Shown: positions 1-6,479, counted from the first letter of the stretch. The stretch is DNA of 8,007 bases from Halothece sp. MAG (GCA_018610095.1 JAHEOB010000109.1:1-8007), one strand, 5' to 3'. Program-made: numbers and translations. The notes: generated by a model from the sequence alone, not told the origin.

Positions 1-360
<360 letters not shown>

Positions 361-412
361 CACAACAGTTGTTGATGATATGCAGTCTTGAGGGTTTCAA
401 CTCACACCATTT
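361..412 (+). other. 23S-5S internal transcribed spacer
   Basis: A 52-base spacer between the inferred 23S 3' end and the 5S start. It holds no tRNA. It would be removed during processing of the rRNA precursor. Confidence 0.75.
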
Positions 413-530
413 TCCTGGTGCTTACGGTGCAGTGGAACCACACCGACCCATCCCGAACTCGGAGGTGAAACGCTGCCACGGCGAAGATACTAGACGGGCG
501 ACTGTCTGGGACAATAGCTCAGTGCCAGGA
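413..530 (+). rRNA. rrf: 5S ribosomal RNA, complete
   Basis: A 118-base 5S rRNA. The ends are set by the terminal stem: TCCTGG at 413-418 pairs with CCAGGA at 525-530. The internal CCGACCCATCCCGAACTCGG segment and the following GTGAAACG are the conserved loop B/C region of bacterial 5S. It is the last gene of the rRNA operon, and an intrinsic terminator begins 10 bases downstream. No tRNA follows it. Confidence 0.95.
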
Positions 531-540
531 TGGTTCTTCC

Positions 541-567
541 ACCCCCCCACTTGGGGGGTCTTTTTTT
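541..567 (+). terminator. Rho-independent terminator of the rRNA operon
   Basis: ACCCCCC (541-547) pairs perfectly with GGGGGGT (553-559) around the loop CACTT, and after one C comes a run of seven T (561-567). This is a textbook intrinsic terminator placed directly after 5S rRNA. Almost all pairs are G-C, so it should end rRNA transcription efficiently and insulate the gene starting at 621. Confidence 0.93.
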
Positions 568-620
568 GGGTTTAAAATAGGTTAATATCAGGTAATGTAG
601 TCTAGAAGAGGGAGCGGATA

Positions 621-980
621 ATGGAGCAAGATTCACTTCCGACCGAGATTATTCTTAGCCACCCTCGCCAATCCTTGGGAAAAATCCAGTTGGACTCACA
701 ACCGCAGCCTGGCCAACAAGTTCATATCGATGGCAGAACCTATCGGATTTTAGAACGCCATCATCATTATCAATATAAGGTGGGGGGCTATTATCTCAAC
801 AAAATTTCGCTTTATGTGCAATCAGTGGACTTTCCTGAAGAAACGACGTTTTTAGAAGGAAAATGGGTGATTGGGGATATTACTTGCAAATATAATGCGC
901 GATCAGAAATTTTGCGTTGTGCCGTCAATCCCAATGGCCCATGTGAAGGGTGTCAATATTACGAACCCATTGAGGAATGA
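621..980 (+). CDS. DUF6464-type small four-cysteine protein
   Basis: A 119-residue protein of unknown function that resembles the cyanobacterial DUF6464 family; the assignment is from recognition of its C-terminus. That part has four cysteines, C89-x10-C100-x7-C108-x2-C111, with the segment YNARSEILRCAVNPNGPCEG and a CQYYEP ending. This spacing could bind a metal such as zinc, which is inference. Residues 45-67 (histidine- and tyrosine-rich) lead into likely beta strands. No signal peptide or membrane segment is seen. The start is backed by a good ribosome binding site, AGAGGGAG ending at 614, six bases before the ATG. The gene starts 53 bases after the rRNA terminator, and no convincing promoter is seen in between. 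Its stop lies one base from the stop of convergent fmt. Confidence 0.8.
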   Translation: MEQDSLPTEIILSHPRQSLGKIQLDSQPQPGQQVHIDGRTYRILERHHHYQYKVGGYYLNKISLYVQSVDFPEETTFLEGKWVIGDITCKYNARSEILRCAVNPNGPCEGCQYYEPIEE

Positions 981-981
981 G

Positions 982-1977
982 TTAGCCTAATTTTTCTCCA
1001 ACCGTTAATCGCATTCCATTAACAAAATCCCAACCTGATTGAGGACGCTTTCCTGCCCGTTGTACTTGAGACAGTAACAGTTGCCCCTCACCCGTTTGCA
1101 CGATCGCGCCAAATTTTTTGATAATAGCAATAATCTCTCCAGCTTTTCCAGTTTTGGTGTCAATTGTTTCCCATTGCTGACGTAGGGAGTCGTATTCAGC
1201 GGGAAGTTGTGACCAATAACGTTCTCCTAAGGGGACAGTCGCCAGAATTTTAAGTGGTTCATCTCTAAGTGAAGTGGTACTGTGGGGGTAAAATCCTCTG
1301 ATTTGATTATGGAGCGCGATCGCGGGCTTTGACCAATCTAATTGATAATGGCTTTTTTGAATTAATGGCGCGTAGCTGGCTTGAGAATCATCTTGAGTAG
1401 TGGCTTCCACTTCTCCTTTTTCCCATTGCAAGAGCGTTTCCACTAATAAGTCTCCTCCCAGTTGAGCGAGTCGATTGCCCAACGTTTCCGCATTATCCAA
1501 CAACTCAACAGGGGTTTTGACCTTGGTGAGCATTGGCCCTGTATCCATGCCAACTTCCATTAACATAATCGTGACCCCCACTTCAGTTTCTCCATAATAT
1601 AAACTCCACTGAATAGGGGCTGCTCCCCGATATTTCGGTAATAGGGAAGCGTGGACATTAAAACAACCCAACCGAGGCATTTCTAAAATCTCTGAGGATA
1701 AAATTTGTCCATAAGCAGCTACCACAAATGCATCTGCATTCAATTCCCGTAACTGATTTAAGACAGCAGTATCTTTTTTCACATGCTTGGGTTGTAAAAT
1801 CGGAATTTGAGCATCCCTAGCCACCTGTTTAACAGGAGAAGGAATCAGTTGTTTTCCTCTCCCCTTGGCTTTATCAGGTTGAGTCACCACTGCAACGACC
1901 TCAGTTTGAGAATGTTGAATTAGGGCTTGCAGTGTAGGAACGGCAAAATCAGGTGTTCCAAAAAATACAACGTTCAT
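982..1977 (-). CDS. fmt: Methionyl-tRNA formyltransferase
   Basis: Transfers the formyl group of 10-formyl-tetrahydrofolate to the amino group of Met-tRNA(fMet), making the initiator tRNA for translation in the cytosol. It has 331 residues; the E. coli enzyme has 315. The N-terminal formyltransferase domain covers about residues 1-205 and opens with MNVVFFGTPDFAVPTL. The catalytic residues are visible as N107 and H109 in FNVHASLLPKYRGAAPIQW and D145 in GMDTGPML, matching N106, H108 and D144 of E. coli. Residues from about 206 form the C-terminal tRNA-binding domain. No strong ribosome binding site precedes the ATG. It lies 55 bases after ccmK4 on the same strand and may be the last gene of that transcription unit. 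Its stop is one base from that of the convergent gene at 621-980. Confidence 0.96.
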   Translation of the reverse strand: MNVVFFGTPDFAVPTLQALIQHSQTEVVAVVTQPDKAKGRGKQLIPSPVKQVARDAQIPILQPKHVKKDTAVLNQLRELNADAFVVAAYGQILSSEILEMPRLGCFNVHASLLPKYRGAAPIQWSLYYGETEVGVTIMLMEVGMDTGPMLTKVKTPVELLDNAETLGNRLAQLGGDLLVETLLQWEKGEVEATTQDDSQASYAPLIQKSHYQLDWSKPAIALHNQIRGFYPHSTTSLRDEPLKILATVPLGERYWSQLPAEYDSLRQQWETIDTKTGKAGEIIAIIKKFGAIVQTGEGQLLLSQVQRAGKRPQSGWDFVNGMRLTVGEKLG

Positions 1978-2032
1978 TGCTTATTGCTTACTTGTTATTA
2001 ATCATTATTAACCCCCTCACCCCAAGATGGCA

Positions 2033-2386
2033 TTAGCTACGATTTTGAGAAGAACCAATAACGGGGCGTTCTGTGGTTTCACGGAAGCGTTGCACATTTT
2101 CCCCATAGGCAATGGGTAAGACACATTCCACATTTTCGTGAGGACGGGGAATAATGACCCAAGTTTCCAACACCGCTCCATAAGCATTATCAACTGCATG
2201 AACCCCAGCATCCATTGCTGTTTTCACTTCTGAAACATCCCCACGAATAATAATGGTAAAGCGCGCACTACCGGCGCGAATGTAACCAACTAAGGTAACT
2301 CTCCCAGTTTTAACCATGGCATCTGCTGCTGCCAAAACTCCTGGGAATCCTCGGGTTTCAAGACTACCAACGGCGTCTAGAGACAT
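2033..2386 (-). CDS. ccmK4: Carboxysome shell protein CcmK4 (BMC-H)
   Basis: A 117-residue BMC-domain protein whose hexamers tile the facets of the beta-carboxysome shell. One BMC domain spans about residues 4-98: AVGSLETRGFPGVLAAADAM, the edge lysine K26, the pore loop GSAR (39-42), the IIIRGDVSEV strand and the edge motif PRPHEN (80-85). The tail from about 103 is longer than in ccmK3, as expected for CcmK4, and the sequence resembles Synechocystis CcmK4 as I remember it. The start is set by AAGGAG (2395-2400 on the complement) eight bases before the ATG. It follows ccmK3 after a 131-base gap, away from any visible ccmK2-ccmL-ccmM-ccmN cluster. This is the usual satellite ccmK3-ccmK4 order. 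CcmK4 rather than CcmK3 or CcmK2 is a confident but not certain paralogue call. Confidence 0.88.
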   Translation of the reverse strand: MSLDAVGSLETRGFPGVLAAADAMVKTGRVTLVGYIRAGSARFTIIIRGDVSEVKTAMDAGVHAVDNAYGAVLETWVIIPRPHENVECVLPIAYGENVQRFRETTERPVIGSSQNRS

Positions 2387-2517
2387 TCACTTTTCTCCTT
2401 GAAATTTAATTGACTTGCAAAAAGGGACTCCAGCACAATTTTACAGTAAAGCAGTTCCACTCCCTCTGATTTGCAATTGAGGCAGGGATTATGTTTCCCA
2501 AGTTATTGTCGGTATGA
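2387..2517 (-). other. ccmK3-ccmK4 intergenic spacer
   Basis: A 131-base gap between two co-oriented shell genes, longer than the 41- and 55-base gaps on either side. Besides the ccmK4 ribosome binding site it shows only a weak GGGA/TCCC hairpin near 2488-2502 and no T-run. It has room for an internal promoter or processing site that could set the CcmK3:CcmK4 ratio, but I see no clear -35/-10 pair. Confidence 0.45.
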
Positions 2518-2829
2518 TTAAACGCGAAATTCCTCAACTTCGTCACTATAAGCAATGGGAAGTACAGTTTCGATATTCTCAGGAGGGTTGGGAATCATAT
2601 AGTGGGTAAGGACTTTTCCATTGTAGGGTTGTTGTTCCGCAGCTTCAATTCCTGCTTGAACCGCCCGTTTTACCTCGGATACTGGCCCGCGTACAGCAAC
2701 AAAAAATTGACCCCGTTCCGCTTTATCATAGGAAACTAGCGTGACTGAGCCTGCCTTAACCATAGCATCAGCAGCCGCTAAAACCGGGGGGAAGCCATCG
2801 GTTTGAATAACGCCCACAGCAACTGGCAT
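2518..2829 (-). CDS. ccmK3: Carboxysome shell protein CcmK3 (BMC-H)
   Basis: A 103-residue BMC-domain paralogue. The fold signature is AVGVIQTDGFPPVLAAADAM followed by the edge lysine K25. Two positions mark it as CcmK3: the pore loop is ERGQ (38-41) instead of GSAR, and the edge motif reads PNPPEN (80-85), so the usual edge arginine of PRPHEN is replaced by asparagine. Published work on other cyanobacteria shows that CcmK3 does not assemble well alone and forms mixed hexamers with CcmK4, changing pore and layer properties; the same role is inferred here. GAGGAG (2839-2844 on the complement) sits about eight to nine bases before the ATG. The gene begins 41 bases after the stop of the HTH/GrpE-like gene and precedes ccmK4, so co-transcription is likely. 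Confidence 0.88.
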   Translation of the reverse strand: MPVAVGVIQTDGFPPVLAAADAMVKAGSVTLVSYDKAERGQFFVAVRGPVSEVKRAVQAGIEAAEQQPYNGKVLTHYMIPNPPENIETVLPIAYSDEVEEFRV

Positions 2830-2870
2830 ATTGATTTTCTCCTCTCAATTGTGCCTAAAAGGAATCCTTT

Positions 2871-3413
2871 CTATTGTAGCGAATCCATGGCTTCCACTTG
2901 CGCTCGATAGAGGAGTTTATTGCCGTGTTGATAACCAACATAACGGACTTGCACTTTGTCACCGGGTTGAGCTGTTCCTGATAATAGTTGGTGCTGATTG
3001 GGATTATAGGGGATTTGTTCCCCCACTTGTCCAATTCGTTCTACTCCCCAAGATTGGAGTAACTTTTCTAAGGGATTAAGTAATTTAATGACTCGTTGGG
3101 CGGGTAAATCAGGATTTTGCGCGATCGCGCTCAGAGCTGTCGGCCATTGTAATAGCCAAGGTTCAATAATGTGTAGAGCTTCCCGTTGAAATTGCTCTCG
3201 CAATGACGCTTCATCAGCTTTTTGAGAAACCGTTTCTGAGGAAAATAAGCCAATGAAATCGCTTAAAGAAACCGATAAGACATCCGCCAAGGAGATAACG
3301 ACTTCTAATCGCATTTGTTTCATTTTTCCCTGACGTAAACGTAGAATTTGTTTGCGAGAAACCCCCGCCTGTTCACTTAATTGCTTAAAATTAGAAATTC
3401 CAACTGCCTGCAT
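2871..3413 (-). CDS. HTH-domain protein with GrpE-like C-terminus
   Basis: A 180-residue protein counted from the first ATG. Residues 5-57 form a Cro/C1-type helix-turn-helix (FKQLSEQAGVSRKQILRLRQG, then LADVLSVSLSDFIGLF). Residues 111-175 resemble the C-terminal part of GrpE, the DnaK nucleotide-exchange factor: NPLEKLLQSWGVERIGQVGE, then NPNQHQLL and a GDKVQVRYVGYQHGNKLLYRAQV strand pair. The long GrpE coiled coil is missing; only about residues 66-100 link the halves. Similar cyanobacterial proteins are labelled GrpE or HTH proteins; whether they bind DNA, DnaK or both is unknown to me. No ribosome binding site precedes this ATG. The frame stays open upstream, and an AAGGAG lies seven bases before an in-frame ATT at 3447-3449, so the real protein probably has 12 more residues (192). 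It leads the ccmK3-ccmK4 run. Confidence 0.82.
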   Translation of the reverse strand: MQAVGISNFKQLSEQAGVSRKQILRLRQGKMKQMRLEVVISLADVLSVSLSDFIGLFSSETVSQKADEASLREQFQREALHIIEPWLLQWPTALSAIAQNPDLPAQRVIKLLNPLEKLLQSWGVERIGQVGEQIPYNPNQHQLLSGTAQPGDKVQVRYVGYQHGNKLLYRAQVEAMDSLQ

Positions 3414-3446
3414 TTGTTGTTTTAATACAGCGGTATAGTCAGAAGT

Positions 3447-3462
3447 AATTGCTTCACTCCTT
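3447..3462 (-). promoter_or_regulatory. Ribosome binding site with ATT start candidate
   Basis: On the minus strand AAGGAG (3462-3457) is followed by a seven-base spacer and ATT (3449-3447), in frame with the HTH/GrpE-like gene. Translating from here adds twelve residues before the first ATG, including SDYTAVLKQQ, which extend the helix leading into the HTH domain. No ATG, GTG or TTG exists in frame between this site and the upstream stop at 3483-3485, and the first ATG has no ribosome binding site. ATT is a known rare start codon (infC of E. coli). Confidence 0.6.
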
Positions 3463-3594
3463 AAATCAATTCTGTTTTTATTTTACTGTTCATTCTCTAC
3501 AGTTTCAGTCTTATTCCTTTCTCGGCATTACATACAACGCCAAATCATGAGCTAACTCTTCCTTTTATCTGGATAAAGTATTTCTTGAGGAAGA

Positions 3595-3624
3595 TTGAAT
3601 CCAATGTCAATACTTTTTTATAAT
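3595..3624 (+). promoter_or_regulatory. nblA promoter (sigma70-type)
   Basis: A -35-like TTGAAT (3595-3600) and a perfect -10 TATAAT (3619-3624) are separated by 18 bases, predicting transcription from about 3631 and a leader of roughly 37 bases before nblA. The inverted repeat ATTGA-N8-TCAAT (3594-3598 with 3607-3611) covers the -35 and spacer and could be an operator. I find no NtcA box (GTA-N8-TAC) in the upstream region. Confidence 0.65.
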
Positions 3625-3667
3625 TATTAATACATAACCAACAAGCAGTGTATTGTGAGGTCAATTT

Positions 3668-3856
3668 ATGGAACTATCACTTGAACAAGAATTCCACCTT
3701 CGTTCCTTTGAAACCCAAGTCAAGCAAATGAGTCGGGAGCAAGCCCAAGAATTTTTAGTCAAGCTCTATGGGCAAATGCTAATGCGAGAAAATATGTATA
3801 AAGAATTCCTCAAGCATGAATGGGGGATTGATCAAGGTTCCTCAGCGTCAGCTTAA
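3668..3856 (+). CDS. nblA: Phycobilisome degradation protein NblA
   Basis: A 62-residue adaptor that binds phycobiliproteins and directs the light-harvesting phycobilisome to Clp protease during nutrient starvation; it acts at the cytosolic face of thylakoids. The whole protein matches the NblA pattern: LSLEQEFHLRSFETQVKQMS (3-22), then REQAQEFLVKLYGQMLMREN (23-42) and MYKEFLKHEWGI (43-54). Two helices form the helical hairpin that dimerises, and length is typical (about 55-65). GTGAGG at 3655-3660 lies seven bases before the ATG. It is monocistronic in appearance, divergent from the HTH/GrpE-like gene, with its own promoter upstream and two hairpins at its 3' end. Confidence 0.95.
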   Translation: MELSLEQEFHLRSFETQVKQMSREQAQEFLVKLYGQMLMRENMYKEFLKHEWGIDQGSSASA

Positions 3857-3873
3857 GAATGCTGCTGACTGAG
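3841..3873 (+). other. Hairpin overlapping the nblA stop codon
   Basis: CTCAG (3841-3845) pairs with CTGAG (3869-3873) and TCAGC (3848-3852) with GCTGA (3864-3868), leaving a two-base bulge and an 11-base loop. The stop codon TAA lies in the loop. No T-run follows, so this may be an mRNA-stabilising or end-forming structure rather than a classical terminator. Confidence 0.5.
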
Positions 3874-3882
3874 CGACCTCTA

Positions 3883-3917
3883 TCTCTTGCTTGCTCCATG
3901 GGGGAACAAGCTAGGGA
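3883..3917 (+). terminator. Probable nblA 3' hairpin, no T-run
   Basis: TCTCT-t-GCTTG-c-TCC (3883-3897) pairs with GGA-a-CAAGC-t-AGGGA (3903-3917): 13 pairs, one of them G-T, with two mismatches and a five-base loop. It lies 27 bases after the nblA stop. The missing T-run makes it atypical as an intrinsic terminator; it may instead mark the processed 3' end. Confidence 0.5.
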
Positions 3918-4075
3918 AAATGGGGCGTTTCAGTTATTGAGCCCGATGCTTAATTGAGAGCAATAAATCTTATCAATCATTACTGGAGAGACACCAAGGC
4001 TATGGTACAGTTAGAGTGATAATGTAGATTGATTCGGATCAGGAACTCTAGTTAGCCTATTGTTTTCTCTAGCTC
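3918..4075 (+). other. Upstream region of the universal stress gene
   Basis: A 158-base non-coding stretch. TGATAAT (4017-4023) is a plausible extended -10 element, but no good -35 sits 16-19 bases upstream. If used, it would give a leader of about 45 bases. No NtcA box, tRNA or repeat is visible. Confidence 0.4.
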
Positions 4076-4957
4076 ATGTTTAAGCGTTGCCTTATTTGTA
4101 CCGATTTTACCGATGGCTTATACCGTTTTACCTCGTATGTTCCCAACCTTGCAGCTTCAGGTTTAAATCATATTGTGTTTTTGCACAGTGTTCCCTACTG
4201 GAAAGAAGGAGAAATTCCCCATGTGGATGAAGCAAAAGTAGAAGCTGCGAAACAACGTCTCTCTAGCGCGTTAGAGAATATTCCTGAGGGAGTGGAAGTT
4301 AAGGTAGAAGTTCCCAGTGGACAAGCTAAGGATATAATTCCACGAATCGTCAAACAAGAAAATATTGACGTTGTTTTAATGGGAACACCAGCACGGAGTT
4401 TGTTACAGGAGAAAGTTTTTGGTAGCACCACCTTAAGTCTTGCTAGTGCCATCTCTGCACCATTAATGATTTTGCGCCCCAATCATGTTTCTGTTTATAC
4501 TCAAGAAGAATTAGCATTACGGTGTCAACACTTGTGGCGATCGCTGCTAATTCCTTATGACGATAGTCAAGCAGCGCAATATCTGCTCGAACAAATCAAA
4601 CACTATATCCAACAAGATAATAATTGTCCAGTGCAAGAATGTTTCCTAGTGTGGGTGGTTCGCGAAGGCGGAAGAAGACCTTCAGAAACTATTGAATCTC
4701 GCCGACAAGAAGCAGAACAACGACTCACAGAAGTAAAACAAGAATTAGAAGGATTAGGCTTAAGCGTGAAACAGCAAGTGCGAGTGGGAGAACCGTTTTT
4801 AGAAATTGTTAATGCTGTCTTAGCAGAAAATGTTAGCGCGATCGCGGTTGGTTCTGATGATCGCGGTGGCTTACTACAATGGACGCTTCCCAGTCTTGCA
4901 AATGAATTACTCCGCAGTAGTTGGTATCCACTGCTATTTTTCTCTCAAGCTAAATAA
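4076..4957 (+). CDS. Universal stress protein, tandem UspA domains
   Basis: A 293-residue cytosolic protein with two UspA folds, about residues 1-137 and 152-291. Such proteins act in stress acclimation, often by binding ATP. Domain 1 opens with FKRCLICTDF and keeps a near-complete nucleotide motif: G103-x2-A106-x9-G116-S117, against the consensus G-x2-G-x9-G-S/T. In domain 2 the equivalent stretch is G259-x2-D262-x9-P272-S273, so it has lost two glycines and may not bind ATP. The start is firm because an in-frame TAG at 4070-4072 precedes it closely and the protein begins as family members do. No ribosome binding site is seen. It is single-gene in layout and converges on the kinase gene with a one-base gap. 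Confidence 0.9.
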   Translation: MFKRCLICTDFTDGLYRFTSYVPNLAASGLNHIVFLHSVPYWKEGEIPHVDEAKVEAAKQRLSSALENIPEGVEVKVEVPSGQAKDIIPRIVKQENIDVVLMGTPARSLLQEKVFGSTTLSLASAISAPLMILRPNHVSVYTQEELALRCQHLWRSLLIPYDDSQAAQYLLEQIKHYIQQDNNCPVQECFLVWVVREGGRRPSETIESRRQEAEQRLTEVKQELEGLGLSVKQQVRVGEPFLEIVNAVLAENVSAIAVGSDDRGGLLQWTLPSLANELLRSSWYPLLFFSQAK

Positions 4958-4958
4958 A

Positions 4959-6479
4959 TTAAAGTCCTGAAACGTTACTAGGGGCATCCGTTCCCAAAGC
5001 GTTTAACTTAAATTCAATTTTTGGTTTTAAGTTCTCAAACTCCTGTCGTAGGAGTTTTTTGCTTTGTTGGGGGTTGCCTTCTGATTTGGTATTTTGAGCC
5101 GATTTGACCCAATCATGGAGTTTTTGACGCTGTGCCCCAGCAATGGTAGCAGTTAAAACGTGTTGACAGTTTTCAGACGCTTCAAGGGCAAAAAATAAAA
5201 TTCGATAAAAGCCTAATTCTCCCAAACGATTGGTCATTCGCCGTCCATTTGTGGTTTTTAAATCTAAAAAACAAGGTAGCCAACGAGTGCCATGTTCCAT
5301 ATTATGTAACGCAGTAATCCACAAGACCATGGGATGGGGAGAGGTAATAAATAAAAATTGATTATAGCGGGTACTGAATAAGCGATTGCCTAAATCTTGT
5401 TGATCCAGCATCACCCATAGCGAAGGAAAATCCCCTTGAGAAGAGCTAATTAACTGTGAAAAAACAATTTTCTGACGAGGTTTATTTTTTGGCCAACGAA
5501 ATTGCAAGCATTCATTCTGATAGGCATAGGGGTAAGTAGGATTTGTATCGTGAGATTCTACGGAGGTGGGATGCAGTTTTCCTGTAGCGGTGTGAGTCGG
5601 TTCAATTTCGCCTTCGGTTTCACTGAGAGCTTGTAACACATCATCCATGGTTTGTGGACGTTGCTCCCGATTTTTCGCTAAGCACTGAAAAATTAAATCT
5701 TTGAGGCTTTGGGGAAGATGGAGATCATCTCGAAAGGGCTCTGGGGGATGAAAGCGATGGGCTTGATACCAAGCACCGAAGGAATTGTTTTCAGGAAGAA
5801 CCGGCATATCCCCAGTCAGGGTTTCATACATCATCACCCCTAAACTATAAATATCAGATCGATGATCTAATAATTGCCCTTCCATTTGTTCAGGGGAACA
5901 ATAGGCAAGCGTTCCTTGGAAGGAATGGGTTTGATCACTATCGGCTTGCATGAGTTTAGCAATGCCAAAATCCAATATTTTTACCAATTCTCCCAATGTT
6001 GAGTCTTGAGTAATTAGAATATTACTCGGTTTAATATCACGATGAATAATGGGGCAAATTTCACCATTAAAGTAAATCCCTTGGTGAGCACATTTCAGTC
6101 CGAGACATACTTGACGAATTAAATGTAAAAAACGCTGCAGGGAGAGAGGACGATGTTTAATCAATTCATGGAGTCCTTTACCTTCCAGAAATTCCATGGC
6201 ATAAAAGGGAACATCATACTCATCCACCCCATAATCTCGAACTCGGACAATATGAATACTTTTTTCCCCTAGCAAAGCGCAGATTTTTGCTTCTTGTTCA
6301 AAGCGATGGCGTCGTTTTTCATTTAAAAGCGCTTGCGCAACAAATTTGATAGCAACGGTCAAGCCACCCAAAACGGTGTCTTCCGCGCGATAAACTTGAC
6401 CCATTGCCCCTTTACCAATGAGTTCAACTATGCGATAGCGGTCTGCAAGTAAACGACCTTCATTACGGTCTTCAGTCAT
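4959..6479 (-). CDS. Ser/Thr protein kinase with unknown C-terminal domain
   Basis: A 506-residue bacterial Hanks-type kinase that phosphorylates Ser/Thr on proteins. The catalytic domain spans about residues 15-285 and looks active: glycine loop GKGAMGQVY (22-30), ATP-anchoring K45 in VAIK, catalytic HRDIKPSN (146-153, D148), metal-binding DFG (170-172), activation segment ending GTLAYCSPEQ (189-198) and SDIYSLG (208-214). After a polar linker (about 286-320) comes a 180-residue region that I do not recognise. It starts LQFRWPKNKPRQKIVFSQLI and ends in a charged, probably helical stretch (470-490). No membrane segment or PASTA repeat is visible, so it is probably cytosolic. The start fits because a stop lies two codons upstream, though no ribosome binding site is seen. 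Substrates are unknown. Confidence 0.92.
   Translation of the reverse strand: MTEDRNEGRLLADRYRIVELIGKGAMGQVYRAEDTVLGGLTVAIKFVAQALLNEKRRHRFEQEAKICALLGEKSIHIVRVRDYGVDEYDVPFYAMEFLEGKGLHELIKHRPLSLQRFLHLIRQVCLGLKCAHQGIYFNGEICPIIHRDIKPSNILITQDSTLGELVKILDFGIAKLMQADSDQTHSFQGTLAYCSPEQMEGQLLDHRSDIYSLGVMMYETLTGDMPVLPENNSFGAWYQAHRFHPPEPFRDDLHLPQSLKDLIFQCLAKNREQRPQTMDDVLQALSETEGEIEPTHTATGKLHPTSVESHDTNPTYPYAYQNECLQFRWPKNKPRQKIVFSQLISSSQGDFPSLWVMLDQQDLGNRLFSTRYNQFLFITSPHPMVLWITALHNMEHGTRWLPCFLDLKTTNGRRMTNRLGELGFYRILFFALEASENCQHVLTATIAGAQRQKLHDWVKSAQNTKSEGNPQQSKKLLRQEFENLKPKIEFKLNALGTDAPSNVSGL

Noticed and set aside
2017..2211. Minus-strand open frame
   Set aside because: A shadow of ccmK4 in another frame, with no family resemblance.
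2831..3079. Plus-strand open frame
   Set aside because: Antisense to the HTH/GrpE-like gene and without a ribosome binding site.
3480..3667. NtcA or paired HLR1 (RpaB) site upstream of nblA
   Set aside because: No GTA-N8-TAC occurs, and only one HLR1-like half (ATTACAT near 3527) is present.
3898..3957. Nineteen-codon frame (ATG to TGA) after nblA
   Set aside because: It has no ribosome binding site and starts inside the 3' hairpin.
4195..4482. Minus-strand open frame
   Set aside because: Antisense to the first Usp domain, which is clearly the real coding strand.
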